A stretch of 60,171 bases of DNA from Pseudomarimonas arenosa. Lineage in GTDB: Bacteria; Pseudomonadota; Gammaproteobacteria; Xanthomonadales; Xanthomonadaceae. Where the stretch lies: NCBI RefSeq assembly GCF_014841215.1, contig NZ_JACYTR010000027.1, positions 1 through 60,171 on the forward strand, read 5' to 3'. The notes beneath the pieces are model-generated. The model did not search any database, had not been told where the DNA came from, and saw nothing but the letters and a program-made list of their open reading frames with translations. This document shows, one piece after another, positions 19,099 through 28,426 of this stretch. Each line of letters begins with the position of its first letter. Positions within the stretch are counted from its first letter, which is position 1. Both the position numbers and the translations under genes were made by a program.

Positions 19099-19587
19099 CT
19101 ATCTGTGACTGGCCAGATAGCGTTGCAGATTGGCTTGCGCCTGCGACTTGACCTTGCCCGCCAGCACGGGCGTCCAGCCCAGCACCAACCCGATCGGCCC
19201 GAGCGCCTGCCGCGACCAGCGCCAGAAGGAGAAATGATCGCGGTGACGCTGAATCAATCCATCCTTGAATTCGAATTCCGCGTCGATGATGTTGTGCACC
19301 ATGCGACCGGTGGCACTGAATCGATAGCGTGGCTCCCAGTGGGCGCTGCCACGCAGGTCATCTGCTGCACCGATACTGAACTCCAGGGCCCAGACGTCGC
19401 GGCCTTTCTGCCGCACCGCATCGCACAGCATTGCCCACATGCCACCAATCTCGCGGCGCCCGCGCAGATGGAACACCGGATCCTGAAACTCGGCGTCTTC
19501 GGCGTAACAACGAGCCATGGCCGGGGCATCCAGCCGCTGAAACGCTGTGTATAGGGCGGAAAGCAACTCTTGATTCGGATGGTTCAC
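19099..19587 (-). CDS. NTF2-like / SnoaL-fold protein
   Basis: About 162 residues from a GTG start at 19587 (VNHPNQELLSALYTAF). The frame opens at 19650, but that would run into rdgC, so the GTG with GAGG upstream is preferred with moderate certainty. The sequence (LDAPAMARCYAEDAEFQDPVFHLRGRREI... and ...FEFKDGLIQRHRDHFSFW) is typical of small NTF2-like polyketide-cyclase-fold proteins. No specific reaction can be named. Confidence 0.75.
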   Translation of the reverse strand: MNHPNQELLSALYTAFQRLDAPAMARCYAEDAEFQDPVFHLRGRREIGGMWAMLCDAVRQKGRDVWALEFSIGAADDLRGSAHWEPRYRFSATGRMVHNIIDAEFEFKDGLIQRHRDHFSFWRWSRQALGPIGLVLGWTPVLAGKVKSQAQANLQRYLASHR

Positions 19588-19636
19588 CGGCGCCTCGCAG
19601 GAATCCCATGGCAAGGCGCACTGTATCCCGAAATGC

Positions 19637-20545
19637 CTACTCGTAGGCACTGAGCTTGAATGCGCTCTCGATGACCGCGAACAGGCGGCGCAGTTCGCCC
19701 ACCATCAAGGCGTAGCGCGCATCGAGCTCGGCGCGCACAGAGTCGAGCTCATTGCTCTCCAGCGATTCGACTGCGCCGTCAAGGAACTTCAGCTTGCGCA
19801 CCACCAGATCGTCGCCGAGTACGAAGCTGAGGTGGTCGTCAAGGACCAGGGCCAGACGCGAGCACTGCTTGCCCGCTTCCAGGTGCTTGGCCACCTCGTC
19901 AGCGGTCAGCTCCTGGCGCTGGCACTTGACCACGGCGCCACGATCGACCGGATCCTTCAGTTCGCACTCATCGCCCAGACTGAGACCTGCCGGCAGCGGC
20001 TCGCCGGTCAGCCAGGCGGTCAGAATGCTGCGTGGCGCGATCTCTGGATTGACCGGCACGGCGGGAAAGCTGCCCAGGGCCTTGCGCAGCTCGCTGAGCA
20101 ATTCCTCGGCGGACTTGCGCGACGAAGTGTCGATTGCGGCGATGCCAGCCTTCAGATCGAGATGGGCGGCGGTGCGCATCGGCTTGGCGAAGGCCTTTGG
20201 CATCAGCTCATGCAGCAGTTCGTCTTTCAGTCTCTTGCGCGCCCGACCGCCGAGGCGCTTGCCCTCGGATTCTTCGATCTCGGTAGCTTTCTTGGCGACC
20301 AGGTCGTTGACCACGGCTGAGGGCAGGATCTTGTCCTCGCCCCCCAACATCAGCCAGACGCCCTCATTGATCTGATGGCTCATCGCCGCATCGTCACGCC
20401 CGAACGGCGAAACGAAACCGCGCGAGGACATTTCCAGCGCGCCAACCGGCTTCAGCCGATGTTCGTCCAGCGCCACGTCGAGATCGTCCAGCGCATCGCG
20501 CAGGCTGTTCGGGAAGCGAAACAAAGTCAGATTCTTGAAGAACAT
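19637..20545 (-). CDS. rdgC: Recombination-associated protein RdgC
   Basis: 302 residues, matching the usual RdgC length. The N-terminus MFFKNLTLFRF, the FVSPFGRDD segment, QINEGVWLMLGGEDKILPS and the LTAWLTGEPLPAGLSLGDECEL core identify the family. RdgC forms a ring dimer that binds DNA non-specifically and modulates RecA. ATG 20545 is preferred over 20569: AGGTGA lies upstream, and E. coli RdgC begins the same way. Confidence 0.95.
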   Translation of the reverse strand: MFFKNLTLFRFPNSLRDALDDLDVALDEHRLKPVGALEMSSRGFVSPFGRDDAAMSHQINEGVWLMLGGEDKILPSAVVNDLVAKKATEIEESEGKRLGGRARKRLKDELLHELMPKAFAKPMRTAAHLDLKAGIAAIDTSSRKSAEELLSELRKALGSFPAVPVNPEIAPRSILTAWLTGEPLPAGLSLGDECELKDPVDRGAVVKCQRQELTADEVAKHLEAGKQCSRLALVLDDHLSFVLGDDLVVRKLKFLDGAVESLESNELDSVRAELDARYALMVGELRRLFAVIESAFKLSAYE

Positions 20546-20623
20546 CGGATTCACCTGGTGAGAGGCCAAGGAGCAGCACAGCGCAGTCGCGCTGAGACTC
20601 TCGAGGCAGTGATGAGTTAAGGC

Positions 20624-21517
20624 TTATGCAAGTTGCAACGCGATCGGCGCGGGCCTGCCGTCGGCTTCGACCTCGGCGCCGGAGCCGAGCCAGCCGTGCA
20701 CATCGGGCAGCGGCGCAGCGGAGTGCCGACCCAGGGCGAGGAAGTCAAACAACTTCGGATCGGCCAGCTGGGACGGCCGAACATCACCCAGAGCGCGGGC
20801 AATGGTATCGATGCGGCCCGGAGTTTCACGATCCCATTGATCGATCATGCGCTTGACCTGCTTGCGCTGCAGGTTTTCCTGCGAGCCGCACAAGGTGCAA
20901 GGAATGATCGGAAACGCCCGTTGCTCGGCATACGTGGCGATATCGTCCTCCTTGACGTAAGTCAGCGGTCGGATCACCACATGCTTGCCATCGTCCGACA
21001 GCAACTTCGGCGGCATGGAGCTGATCTTGGCGTGAAAGAACAAGTTAAGAAAGAAGGTAGCAACCAGATCGTCGCGATGATGGCCAAGGGCGATCTTGCT
21101 AAAACCTTGCTCCTCGGCATAGGTATACAGCGCACCTCGACGCAGTCTCGAGCACAGCGAGCACATGGTCTTGCCTTCCGGCACCACCCGCTTGACCACC
21201 GAATAGGTGTCCTGTTCAAGAATCTTGTACTCGACGCCGATCGATTCCAGGTACTGTGGCAGCACATGCTCGGGGAAGCCCGGCTGCTTCTGGTCCAGAT
21301 TCACCGCGGTGATGCTGAAGTTGACCGGCGCCTTCTTCTGTAGCTGCAGCAGGATATCCAGCATGGTGTAGCTGTCCTTGCCGCCGGACAGGCAGACCAT
21401 CACGCGATCGCCTTCTTCGATCATTCCAAAATCGGCAATCGCCCGCCCGACCTGGTGGCGCAGGCGCTTGGCCAACCTGTTGTGTTCGTGTTCGAGCTTG
21501 CGCAGGGCAGCGTTCAT
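20624..21517 (-). CDS. ttcA: tRNA 2-thiocytidine(32) biosynthesis protein TtcA
   Basis: 297 residues. PP-loop motif [12 protein letters not shown] (ATP adenylation of C32), the iron-sulfur cysteine pair motif [13 protein letters not shown] and a second CTLCGSQ motif identify TtcA. In TtcA the [4Fe-4S] cluster helps transfer sulfur to cytidine 32 of certain tRNAs. The open frame continues to 21934, but residues before [15 protein letters not shown] show no family similarity, so the start is put at 21517. Confidence 0.96.
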   Translation of the reverse strand: MNAALRKLEHEHNRLAKRLRHQVGRAIADFGMIEEGDRVMVCLSGGKDSYTMLDILLQLQKKAPVNFSITAVNLDQKQPGFPEHVLPQYLESIGVEYKILEQDTYSVVKRVVPEGKTMCSLCSRLRRGALYTYAEEQGFSKIALGHHRDDLVATFFLNLFFHAKISSMPPKLLSDDGKHVVIRPLTYVKEDDIATYAEQRAFPIIPCTLCGSQENLQRKQVKRMIDQWDRETPGRIDTIARALGDVRPSQLADPKLFDFLALGRHSAAPLPDVHGWLGSGAEVEADGRPAPIALQLA

Positions 21518-21874
21518 CGCGGTACCGTGAAGAATCGTGAATGGATGGCAGCCGCCAATTTTACCCTTTCCGCGACCAGGAACCGGAGTTACCTTAGCGA
21601 TTGTCCGGAAATGCCTCCGCCCCCGCGCAGTTCGGCTCGGGTAAGCTAATGCCCTGTCCCGGAAATAGATTGCTGAACTCGGCACGCGGAGGCGGCATAG
21701 CGGCGCCCTGCACGACAAGCAACGCAGTAGCGGCGCCGACAGAGCGGGTTCGCGAAGTACCGCTGGGAAAGACACCGGGCGACGCCGGGTACGGCGCCGC
21801 GACAGGTTTTCAAGGTCACGCAGTTGCAAGGAATTGCTGATGCACGATCGATTGTTGCCCAGTGGCGCGCGCGC
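21518..21874. other. Intergenic region between ttcA and ydcH-like gene
   Basis: 357 bp between divergent genes. Only unconvincing open frames are present. It should hold the two promoters, but no clear -35/-10 pair stands out. No repeat or RNA structure was recognised. Confidence 0.4.
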
Positions 21875-22081
21875 ATGAACCAGACCGATCCTGCCGAGCT
21901 GGTCCGCCGGCTGACCGAGCTGCGTACCGAACATCGCGATCTCGATCTGGCCATTGCTCAGCTGGCTGAATTGAATGGCCGCGACGAGTTGCAGATCAAG
22001 CGACTGAAGAAGCGCAAGCTGTTGCTGAAAGACTCGATCGCCAAGATCGAAAGCGCCCTGATTCCCGATCTCAATGCCTGA
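21875..22081 (+). CDS. YdcH family (DUF465) small protein
   Basis: 68 residues, mainly helical. Family signature: [15 protein letters not shown], then [19 protein letters not shown]. Members are short cytoplasmic coiled-coil proteins of unknown function. The ATG at 21875 gives the usual length; the frame is open to 21824 only through a TTG. It overlaps the following lipoprotein gene by 8 bp. Confidence 0.85.
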   Translation: MNQTDPAELVRRLTELRTEHRDLDLAIAQLAELNGRDELQIKRLKKRKLLLKDSIAKIESALIPDLNA

Positions 22082-22727
22082 ACTGCGTAGAACCCTTTTC
22101 AGCTGTGTGCTGCTGACGTCGCTGCTGACGCTGGCCTGCAGTCGGGCCGTGGCACCGCCCGACCTGGCCGCCGAGCAGTTGCGCGACCAATTGGCCGGCT
22201 TCTACAGCAGTGAACGGCAAGCCGAAGAGGATGCCGACTACTACCATCTTCAGCTGGCCCTGATTCCGATCCTACCGGGGCACCGCAACGGCGCCTGGCT
22301 GTATGTCGAGCAGGCCTTGGCCGAACACCCGGCCCGCCCACAGACGCAGCAGGTCTGGCGTCTGCAATCAAATGGCGAGACATTGATCGCGCGGCGCTAT
22401 GCACTGGCGCAGCCAGAACGCTTCGTACGCGGCTGGGAGACCGGCTCGCTGGAGCAGATCGACCAGAAACAGCTGAGCCCGCTCGCGGGCTGCGATCTAC
22501 ATGTTCAGCAAGCCGATCAGCGCACCGATGCGCTCACCGGCGATGCGATCTGTCGGCTCGATTCGACCCAGGTCGAAACACGCGATCACTGGATCTGGCA
22601 AGACGATCGACTCAGCCGTTGGGAACGCGGCTTTGACCGCAGCGGCCTTCAGGTGAGAGGCCCCATGAACGGCCCCTACCTGTTCGATCGCGCCGGCCAA
22701 TTCGCGCCGTTGCAGGGCGGCTTTTAG
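22074..22727 (+). CDS. CpcT/CpeT-like lipoprotein
   Basis: 217 residues: lipoprotein signal (LTLAC lipobox, Cys near residue 22), then a CpeT/CpcT (DUF1001) fold ([63 protein letters not shown]). Cyanobacterial relatives attach bilins to phycobiliproteins. In non-photosynthetic proteobacteria the role is unknown, and lyase activity should not be assumed. Overlap with the ydcH-like gene suggests co-translation. Confidence 0.82.
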   Translation: MPELRRTLFSCVLLTSLLTLACSRAVAPPDLAAEQLRDQLAGFYSSERQAEEDADYYHLQLALIPILPGHRNGAWLYVEQALAEHPARPQTQQVWRLQSNGETLIARRYALAQPERFVRGWETGSLEQIDQKQLSPLAGCDLHVQQADQRTDALTGDAICRLDSTQVETRDHWIWQDDRLSRWERGFDRSGLQVRGPMNGPYLFDRAGQFAPLQGGF

Positions 22728-23007
22728 TTTCGTTCCGCCCTTCGGGCGGTGGGGGCCGGGTTTATCGACAGCACATCCGTGTACTGGCGAGCGGGTGATG
22801 ATGAGAATCACCGCGCACATCGTGTGCGCGTTCCCACGGGCCCCGTTGATTGGCCATCCTGGCCGCAGCGCTCGTACTCCGAGCGCTGGGCGCGGAACCG
22901 AATGGTGAAGCGGTCCAAAGGGGGAAGTGCGCGCACCTTCCGTGTACAGCGCCGAGCAACGCAGCCAGGCTCGGGGAATGGCGCGCATGTTTGAGGCAGG
23001 TCAGGAC

Positions 23008-25599
23008 CTACTCCATTTCCTCAACCTGCAGACCGCTCTTGCGTGCAGTCTCAGGGGTGATCTTCTCGATCGAATGGCGCAGTTCGCGCGACAGGATGAT
23101 CTTGGCATCCTTGGCCCAGTTCTCCAGACGTCCGTCATAGGCCAGTTTGCCGCTCTCGTCAGTCCAGATGAAGCGCAGCTCGCGCATCTTGCCGATGAAA
23201 CCGCGGAACAGGCTGCGGTCGAAGAACTCCGGTGCGGCCTGCGAGTAGAGCAGGGAGAGTCGCTGCGCGCTGAGATGGCACAGGGTTTCCAGTTCGCCCG
23301 CTGATACCGTGTTCGGGCCGTTCTTCACCAGTATCGAAATGGCGATGTAGTAGCGCTCGAAGGCCTGCTGCAGGCTGTGCGCGATCACGCGCAGCTGGAA
23401 CACCTCGTCGGTCTGGCCAGGACAGCGCTGCAAGTAGCCTTGCTCGGCATCGAAACTGAACAGCCCGCGCCGAATGAATACATCGATCACCTTGTCGATG
23501 CGCTCGCCGAATTGCTCCGGCGTCCAGGGCAGGAACAGCTCGCTCTGCACGAAGGGGAAGATCAACTGCCCCAATCGGGCGACGCCGGCGCGACTCATGC
23601 GGCGATTGTTCTGGAAGCAACAGGCCACCCAGGACGCAGCGGCGAACAGATGCACCACATTGTTGCGGTAGTAGCTCTGCAGCACCCGCTCTTCGTCCTT
23701 GTAGGCCAGCACATCACCCAGTGGATGGGCGGTGCGGACCAGCACGCCAACCTTTTCGCCGTAGGCGATGATCTCCGCCGGAGACAGCGGCGTCACCGTC
23801 ATGCGATCGGAAAACGGCACGCTTCTGGCAATGTCGCAATAGAGATCGATCTGCGCCAGCAGATCCGTCTCGGCAATCGCGTGCTTCGGGGTCGCCAGCA
23901 GCGACAGTGCGATCAGGTTGATCGGGTTGAGATCGGCAGCGCGATTGATATGGGTCTGGATGCGCCAGGCCAGCCGATCGACCGCCGTGTTAAGCCAGCT
24001 TGGCTTCTCGTCCGGTGCCGCCAGGGCATTGCGCCAGTTGGCATCAACGTCGTCCAGCACCTGTTCGAGAAAGATCGGCTCACCGAAATTCACCGTGACC
24101 TGACCGTAGCGATTGCGCAGCAGTCCGAATGAGGCGCGCAGCAGCCGGCCCAGACTTTCGCTTTTCTTCGGTTGACCGGAGAGCTCGTTGAGATAGCTCT
24201 TGCCCTCCATCAGCTTCTCGTAACCGATGTACACCGGCTGAAACACTACCGGCCGACGGTGCTGACGCAGGAAGGCTTTCAAGGTCATGGCCAGCATGCC
24301 GCCCTTGGGCGACAGCAGGCGTCCGGTGCGCGAGCGCCCGCCTTCGATGAAGTACTCGATCGACACGCCGCGACCCAGCAGAGTGGCCACGTACTCGCTG
24401 AAGATCACCGAGTACAGCGCATTCGATTTGAAGCTGCGGCGCAGGAAGAAGGCACCGCCACGACGCAGGATGGCGCCCACCACCGGCAGGTTCAGATTCA
24501 CCCCGGCGGCGATATGCGGAGGCACGATGTGATTGACGTAGAGCAGGTACGACAACAGTAGATAATCGATATGGCTGCGGTGACAGGGCACGTAGATCAC
24601 CCCATTGCCGGGCGCCACGTCCTTCAAGCGCTCGAGGTGATGCACGCTGACACCCTCGTACAGCTTGTTCCAGAACCAGGTCAGCATGAACGACCAGGAT
24701 CGCACCACCGGATGTGAATAGTCGGCGGCGACTTCCATCGCCATTGCGCGCGCCTTGTTGTAGGCCGCTTCATAGCCAGTGCCATCGCGACGTGCCTGAT
24801 CGGCGATCGCCCGACGCACCGACTCACTATCAAGCACGCCATCGACCAGGGTGCGCCGATGCGACAGATCAGGCCCGATCACCGCCGTGCGGATGCGGCG
24901 GAAATGTGCTCGCAGAACGCGCGAGACCTTGCGCACGGTGCGCTCCTGCGGCAGGCCCTCGGCCACTACCTGACGCAGCGAGACCGGATTCGAGAAGCGC
25001 ACGATGGTATTGCGGCCGTTCAAGATCACCGACAGGAAACGGCGAAAGCGACCGACCAGGGTCCAGTTTTCCGAGAACAGCACCCGGAACCAACCTTCGT
25101 TGCGGTCCGGTGCTCGTCCGACAAAGATCGATACCGGCACGATCTGAACATCCAGATCGGCATCGACTTCGGCCGCCTGGACCAGCTTGGCAATCCCCTC
25201 GGAGTGCGTTCGTGAGCGCGGCCTTCGCAGCCAGAACCCATGCCGACGCGATAGCGCCACCATCGAGCGTCCCTTGCCCAGGAGATCACCGCCCTGCATC
25301 GAGATCAGCGGCGAGGGAAAGCCCAGCTCGCGACAGGCCCGTTCCAGGATCAGGTAGTTGGACACACCATAGTGCTCGACCACATAACACACGGGTCGGT
25401 TGAAGTCGATCAGATTGGCGTCCGGCCGGGCAGGCTCATGGCGGATCTGCAGCCAGGGCTCTGCCAATTTGCCAAGCCAGCGGAGCCAGAGCGGCACCCG
25501 CGTAGTCAGCTTGGCCGGCGCGCGCTGTGGCGACGCCGGTTCGGGCTGCTGTTCGGCTTGGTCTTCGGGGACGAGTGAGCCGCGGAATCGCTGTGCCAT
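23008..25599 (-). CDS. plsB: Glycerol-3-phosphate 1-O-acyltransferase PlsB
   Basis: 863 residues, the normal PlsB length. Acyltransferase blocks are present: YVPCHRSHIDYLLLSY (HX4D catalytic), GGAFFLRRSF, YFIEGGRSRTGRLLSPKGGML and VVFQPVYIGYEKLMEG. PlsB makes lysophosphatidic acid from glycerol-3-phosphate at the inner membrane, the first step of phospholipid synthesis. GGGAGC lies 6 nt upstream of the ATG. The 280 bp between it and the CpeT-like gene contain only a short GC hairpin (22735-22749) without a T-run. Confidence 0.97.
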   Translation of the reverse strand: MAQRFRGSLVPEDQAEQQPEPASPQRAPAKLTTRVPLWLRWLGKLAEPWLQIRHEPARPDANLIDFNRPVCYVVEHYGVSNYLILERACRELGFPSPLISMQGGDLLGKGRSMVALSRRHGFWLRRPRSRTHSEGIAKLVQAAEVDADLDVQIVPVSIFVGRAPDRNEGWFRVLFSENWTLVGRFRRFLSVILNGRNTIVRFSNPVSLRQVVAEGLPQERTVRKVSRVLRAHFRRIRTAVIGPDLSHRRTLVDGVLDSESVRRAIADQARRDGTGYEAAYNKARAMAMEVAADYSHPVVRSWSFMLTWFWNKLYEGVSVHHLERLKDVAPGNGVIYVPCHRSHIDYLLLSYLLYVNHIVPPHIAAGVNLNLPVVGAILRRGGAFFLRRSFKSNALYSVIFSEYVATLLGRGVSIEYFIEGGRSRTGRLLSPKGGMLAMTLKAFLRQHRRPVVFQPVYIGYEKLMEGKSYLNELSGQPKKSESLGRLLRASFGLLRNRYGQVTVNFGEPIFLEQVLDDVDANWRNALAAPDEKPSWLNTAVDRLAWRIQTHINRAADLNPINLIALSLLATPKHAIAETDLLAQIDLYCDIARSVPFSDRMTVTPLSPAEIIAYGEKVGVLVRTAHPLGDVLAYKDEERVLQSYYRNNVVHLFAAASWVACCFQNNRRMSRAGVARLGQLIFPFVQSELFLPWTPEQFGERIDKVIDVFIRRGLFSFDAEQGYLQRCPGQTDEVFQLRVIAHSLQQAFERYYIAISILVKNGPNTVSAGELETLCHLSAQRLSLLYSQAAPEFFDRSLFRGFIGKMRELRFIWTDESGKLAYDGRLENWAKDAKIILSRELRHSIEKITPETARKSGLQVEEME

Positions 25600-25651
25600 C
25601 GTAAGCTCCCGAGTCGGGGTGCAGAACGCACCCCGAGGTTAAGCGCTGGGC

Positions 25652-26587
25652 TTAGTTCGCGGTCGCCGGTTCTTCTTCGACGACTTCTTCCGTCGTCTCG
25701 TCCACCGGGCCGGCCACGGCTGCCGGCTTGTTCAGCTCCTTCTCGATTTCGGCCAGAGCTTCCTTGCCATACCAGCGGTCATCGCGCTTGATCATGTCGG
25801 TTTCGAAGCTCAGCGCCTCACCGAACAGGGTGTAAGCGACTTTCACCTTGGCGCTATCGGCCTGTTCGTTGACCACGTCGGCCTTGACGCTGTTCAAGGT
25901 CTGAGCGAGATCAAAGCCGTACACGGCCAGCACATCTTGCAGACCGACATAGGCCTGGCCGGCCTTGCCCAGCATCTGTTCGAACTCCATCGCCTCGACC
26001 TGATCCAGGGTCTGGATTTCCAGACCGCGCGCGGCCTTGACCGCGGCGGCGATGGCCTGCTTGGCCTTGTCGCGATCGAAGAACTTGGCGCCTTCCAGCC
26101 ATTTGGCGGTGGCATCGAGCATGGCCGAGGCCTGCGCCTTCTGATCGGCGGTCAACTTTTCGCTCTCATTGATTGCCTGAGCGGCGAAACCGCGCCCCAT
26201 GCCGATCATCAGCGGCATCTGCGCGGCCATTTCCTGTTCCATCTTGGCCAGCTGCGGTTCCAGCTCGGTGTACAGCGCGGTCTCGGCATCGGCTGCGGTG
26301 AGCTTGGCCATCATCTCAGCAAACTCGGCCTTTTCCTTGTCGGACGCCGGCTCTTCCTTGACCTTCTTGACCCACTCGGTCTTCATCTTCTCGTACTGAG
26401 CCGGCGGCACGGCGGCCTTCAGCACCGATACCAGGTCACCCTTGCTCATCGCCTTGGCAGAGGCAGCGACAGTTTCACCCGGCCCCATCGACTTAGCGGT
26501 GATGTCGGTGGTGGCTTGCTCGGACTGGCAGCCAATCAGGGCAAGCGAGAACACGCTGGCCGCGGCCAGACTTAGAAATCGACGCAT
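25652..26587 (-). CDS. Lipoprotein of unknown function
   Basis: 311 residues. Lipoprotein signal with lipobox LIGC (Cys near residue 20). The body is Ala/Lys/Glu-rich and mostly helical (VPPAQYEKMKTEWVKKVKEEPASDKEK, LEPQLAKMEQEMAAQMPLMIGMGRG), with a C-terminal Glu/Thr-rich tail. No named domain is recognised. GGAG lies 6 nt upstream of the ATG. It precedes plsB by 52 bp on the same strand; co-transcription is possible. Confidence 0.8.
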   Translation of the reverse strand: MRRFLSLAAASVFSLALIGCQSEQATTDITAKSMGPGETVAASAKAMSKGDLVSVLKAAVPPAQYEKMKTEWVKKVKEEPASDKEKAEFAEMMAKLTAADAETALYTELEPQLAKMEQEMAAQMPLMIGMGRGFAAQAINESEKLTADQKAQASAMLDATAKWLEGAKFFDRDKAKQAIAAAVKAARGLEIQTLDQVEAMEFEQMLGKAGQAYVGLQDVLAVYGFDLAQTLNSVKADVVNEQADSAKVKVAYTLFGEALSFETDMIKRDDRWYGKEALAEIEKELNKPAAVAGPVDETTEEVVEEEPATAN

Positions 26588-26670
26588 GGGTTACTCCAAA
26601 GCAACGCGATGAAAACAGCCTCACACTTTAGCAAAGCCAGCTGACAATGCGCGACCGAAGGCAAAGGTGA

Positions 26671-26697
26671 AAAAAAAGAGCACCCGGAGGTGCTCTT
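26671..26697 (-). terminator. Terminator downstream of pyrF
   Basis: GAGCACC (26678-26684) and GGTGCTC (26689-26695) form a perfect 7-bp stem, extended by A-T pairs, with a CGGA loop. Read leftward it is followed by a run of eight U. It lies about 115 bp past the pyrF stop; the AT-rich stretch between (26770-26812) has no gene. It could also end a small RNA. Confidence 0.75.
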
Positions 26698-26812
26698 GCA
26701 AACGAGTCCGAACTCAATCGGAAAGAGATGTCATGCCCGCCGTCCAGGCAAACGATGACGAGACAAGCGTACTTGAGCGCGATATCTAAATCAATACTTT
26801 AAGGAAAACTTC

Positions 26813-27526
26813 TTAACTATTGATATTTAAAGATTTTTCAATCTGAGATTGAAGCAGAAGGGCAGTCTGCCGGGGGTCGACTGCCTGCCGGATCGGCCGA
26901 CCGACCACAATATGCGTGGCCCCGGCGGCAAACGCCTCGGCCACACCCACGGTGCGCTTTTGGTCGTCGCCACCGCCGCCGTCCGGCCGGATACCCGGGC
27001 ACACGATCAGAAACGGCGCCGGATGTGCCTGACGCAGAGCGGCGGCCTCCTGGCCGGAGGCCACCACGCCGTCGCAGCCGGCACGGCGCGCAGCACTGGC
27101 CCGATCCAGCACCTGCGCCAGCGGATCGCGCTGCACACCCAGCAACTGCAGATCCTGCTGGTCGATCGAGGTCAATACGGTGACCGCCAGCACCTTCATG
27201 GCGCCCTTGGCCTCCGCGGCGGCTCGCAGCATTGCATCCTGGCCGGCGTGAATGGTGCAGAACTCCACCGGGTAACGCGATAGGCCGCGGATGGCGTGGC
27301 CGACCGTGGCCGGCACGTCATGGAACTTGAGATCGACAAAGACCTTCTTGCCGGCGGCGGCCAGGAATTCCAGCACGCCGAAGTAGTCGCCCGAGGTCAG
27401 CAACTCCATACCGATCTTGTAGAACTGCACCGCATCACCGAGACGATCGATCCATTGCCGCGCCTCGGCCGCGGTGGGCACATCGAGGGCAAAGATCAAC
27501 CGCTCGCTGGACGCATACTCATTCAT
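26813..27526 (-). CDS. pyrF: Orotidine 5'-phosphate decarboxylase
   Basis: 237 residues. Last step of UMP synthesis (OMP to UMP). The catalytic motif FVDLKFHDVPATV, the N-terminal LIFALDVPT, and the C-terminal phosphate-binding CPGIRPDGG... and ATHIVVGRPI segments are all present. The open frame extends to 27730, but ATG 27526 starts the homologous part. It overlaps the upstream phosphatase gene by 8 bp. Confidence 0.97.
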   Translation of the reverse strand: MNEYASSERLIFALDVPTAAEARQWIDRLGDAVQFYKIGMELLTSGDYFGVLEFLAAAGKKVFVDLKFHDVPATVGHAIRGLSRYPVEFCTIHAGQDAMLRAAAEAKGAMKVLAVTVLTSIDQQDLQLLGVQRDPLAQVLDRASAARRAGCDGVVASGQEAAALRQAHPAPFLIVCPGIRPDGGGGDDQKRTVGVAEAFAAGATHIVVGRPIRQAVDPRQTALLLQSQIEKSLNINS

Positions 27527-28361
27527 AGCGCAGGCCGCGAAGCAGGCACTCGTTGCCCGCTTCGGTCTCGCCGCAGCGCAGCCGGATGGCTGCTTCCCAG
27601 GAGCCGTAGGCCGGATTGGGCAACATGATCCAGCGTCGCCCCCACCAGTCGGCATGCTGCTGCACCAGCGCTCCGCGCTGTTCGATGCTGCTGCGATAGC
27701 CGTCGACGAAGTCGCCGAGGTTGTCACCAATCAACAGCACCACCCGATAGCGTTCGCCGATCCAGCGCCGACGGGTGCCTTTCTCATGCTCGGGCGCGCG
27801 CGGATCGCCGGCCAGAAACAGATTGCTGTTGTCGGCGGCGATCGGGTAGCCGAGCTTGCGCAGATTGTCAGCGGTGCCGGCGAACTCTTCCGGATAGGCG
27901 CGGTTGGTGACGAAGAACACCGTCACGCCCATCTTGGCTGCGGCGTCAGCAAAGGCCTGCGCCCCGGGAACGGCACGCGCGGCGCGCTCGTTGACCCAAG
28001 CCAGCCAGGCTTCACTGCTGTAGCGGCTGTCGTCACGAATATTGCGCGCCTGAAACGGTGAATTGTCGACCATGGTTTCATCGGCATCGACGATCACCGC
28101 CAGCGGCAGGTCGGCGTCCGGGCTGCGTTCATCGGCAGGCAGGGCGCTCCAGCTCGGATCATTGGCGGCCGCCTGCATCTTTTCGGTTGCGTTGTGAAAG
28201 GCAGCCAGCGTGGCGGCCTCGTACTCAGCCGCGGTTTGCATCCACAGCGTGGCGTTGAGGTTGTTGTGGGCCGAAACGGAGGCCGCGTCCCGGCTCACCG
28301 GCACCGTGCTGCAGGCGCTCAACGACAGGGCCAGAACCGTTACCAAGACGCGCAAACGCAT
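27519..28361 (-). CDS. Lipoprotein HAD acid phosphatase, e(P4)/class C type
   Basis: 280 residues. Lipoprotein signal with lipobox LSAC, then an HAD phosphatase domain: VIVDADETMVDNSPF (nucleophile Asp and the following Asp two residues on), VTNRAY, and the LLIGDNLGDF metal-binding segment. Relatives of the lipoprotein e(P4) family hydrolyse nucleoside monophosphates at the cell surface. GGAGAG lies 8 nt upstream of the ATG; the frame extension to 28430 has no support. Overlap with pyrF hints at a nucleotide-salvage link. Confidence 0.88.
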   Translation of the reverse strand: MRLRVLVTVLALSLSACSTVPVSRDAASVSAHNNLNATLWMQTAAEYEAATLAAFHNATEKMQAAANDPSWSALPADERSPDADLPLAVIVDADETMVDNSPFQARNIRDDSRYSSEAWLAWVNERAARAVPGAQAFADAAAKMGVTVFFVTNRAYPEEFAGTADNLRKLGYPIAADNSNLFLAGDPRAPEHEKGTRRRWIGERYRVVLLIGDNLGDFVDGYRSSIEQRGALVQQHADWWGRRWIMLPNPAYGSWEAAIRLRCGETEAGNECLLRGLRYE

Positions 28362-28426
28362 CAGAACTCTCTCCACACTAATCAGGCAATCGGCGAAGTG
28401 TACACGCTGCGGTTTGAAGACCGCGG

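Noticed and set aside
22735-22749. CCGCCC-TTC-GGGCGG hairpin after the CpeT-like gene
   Set aside because: No T-run follows on either strand, so it is not called a terminator.
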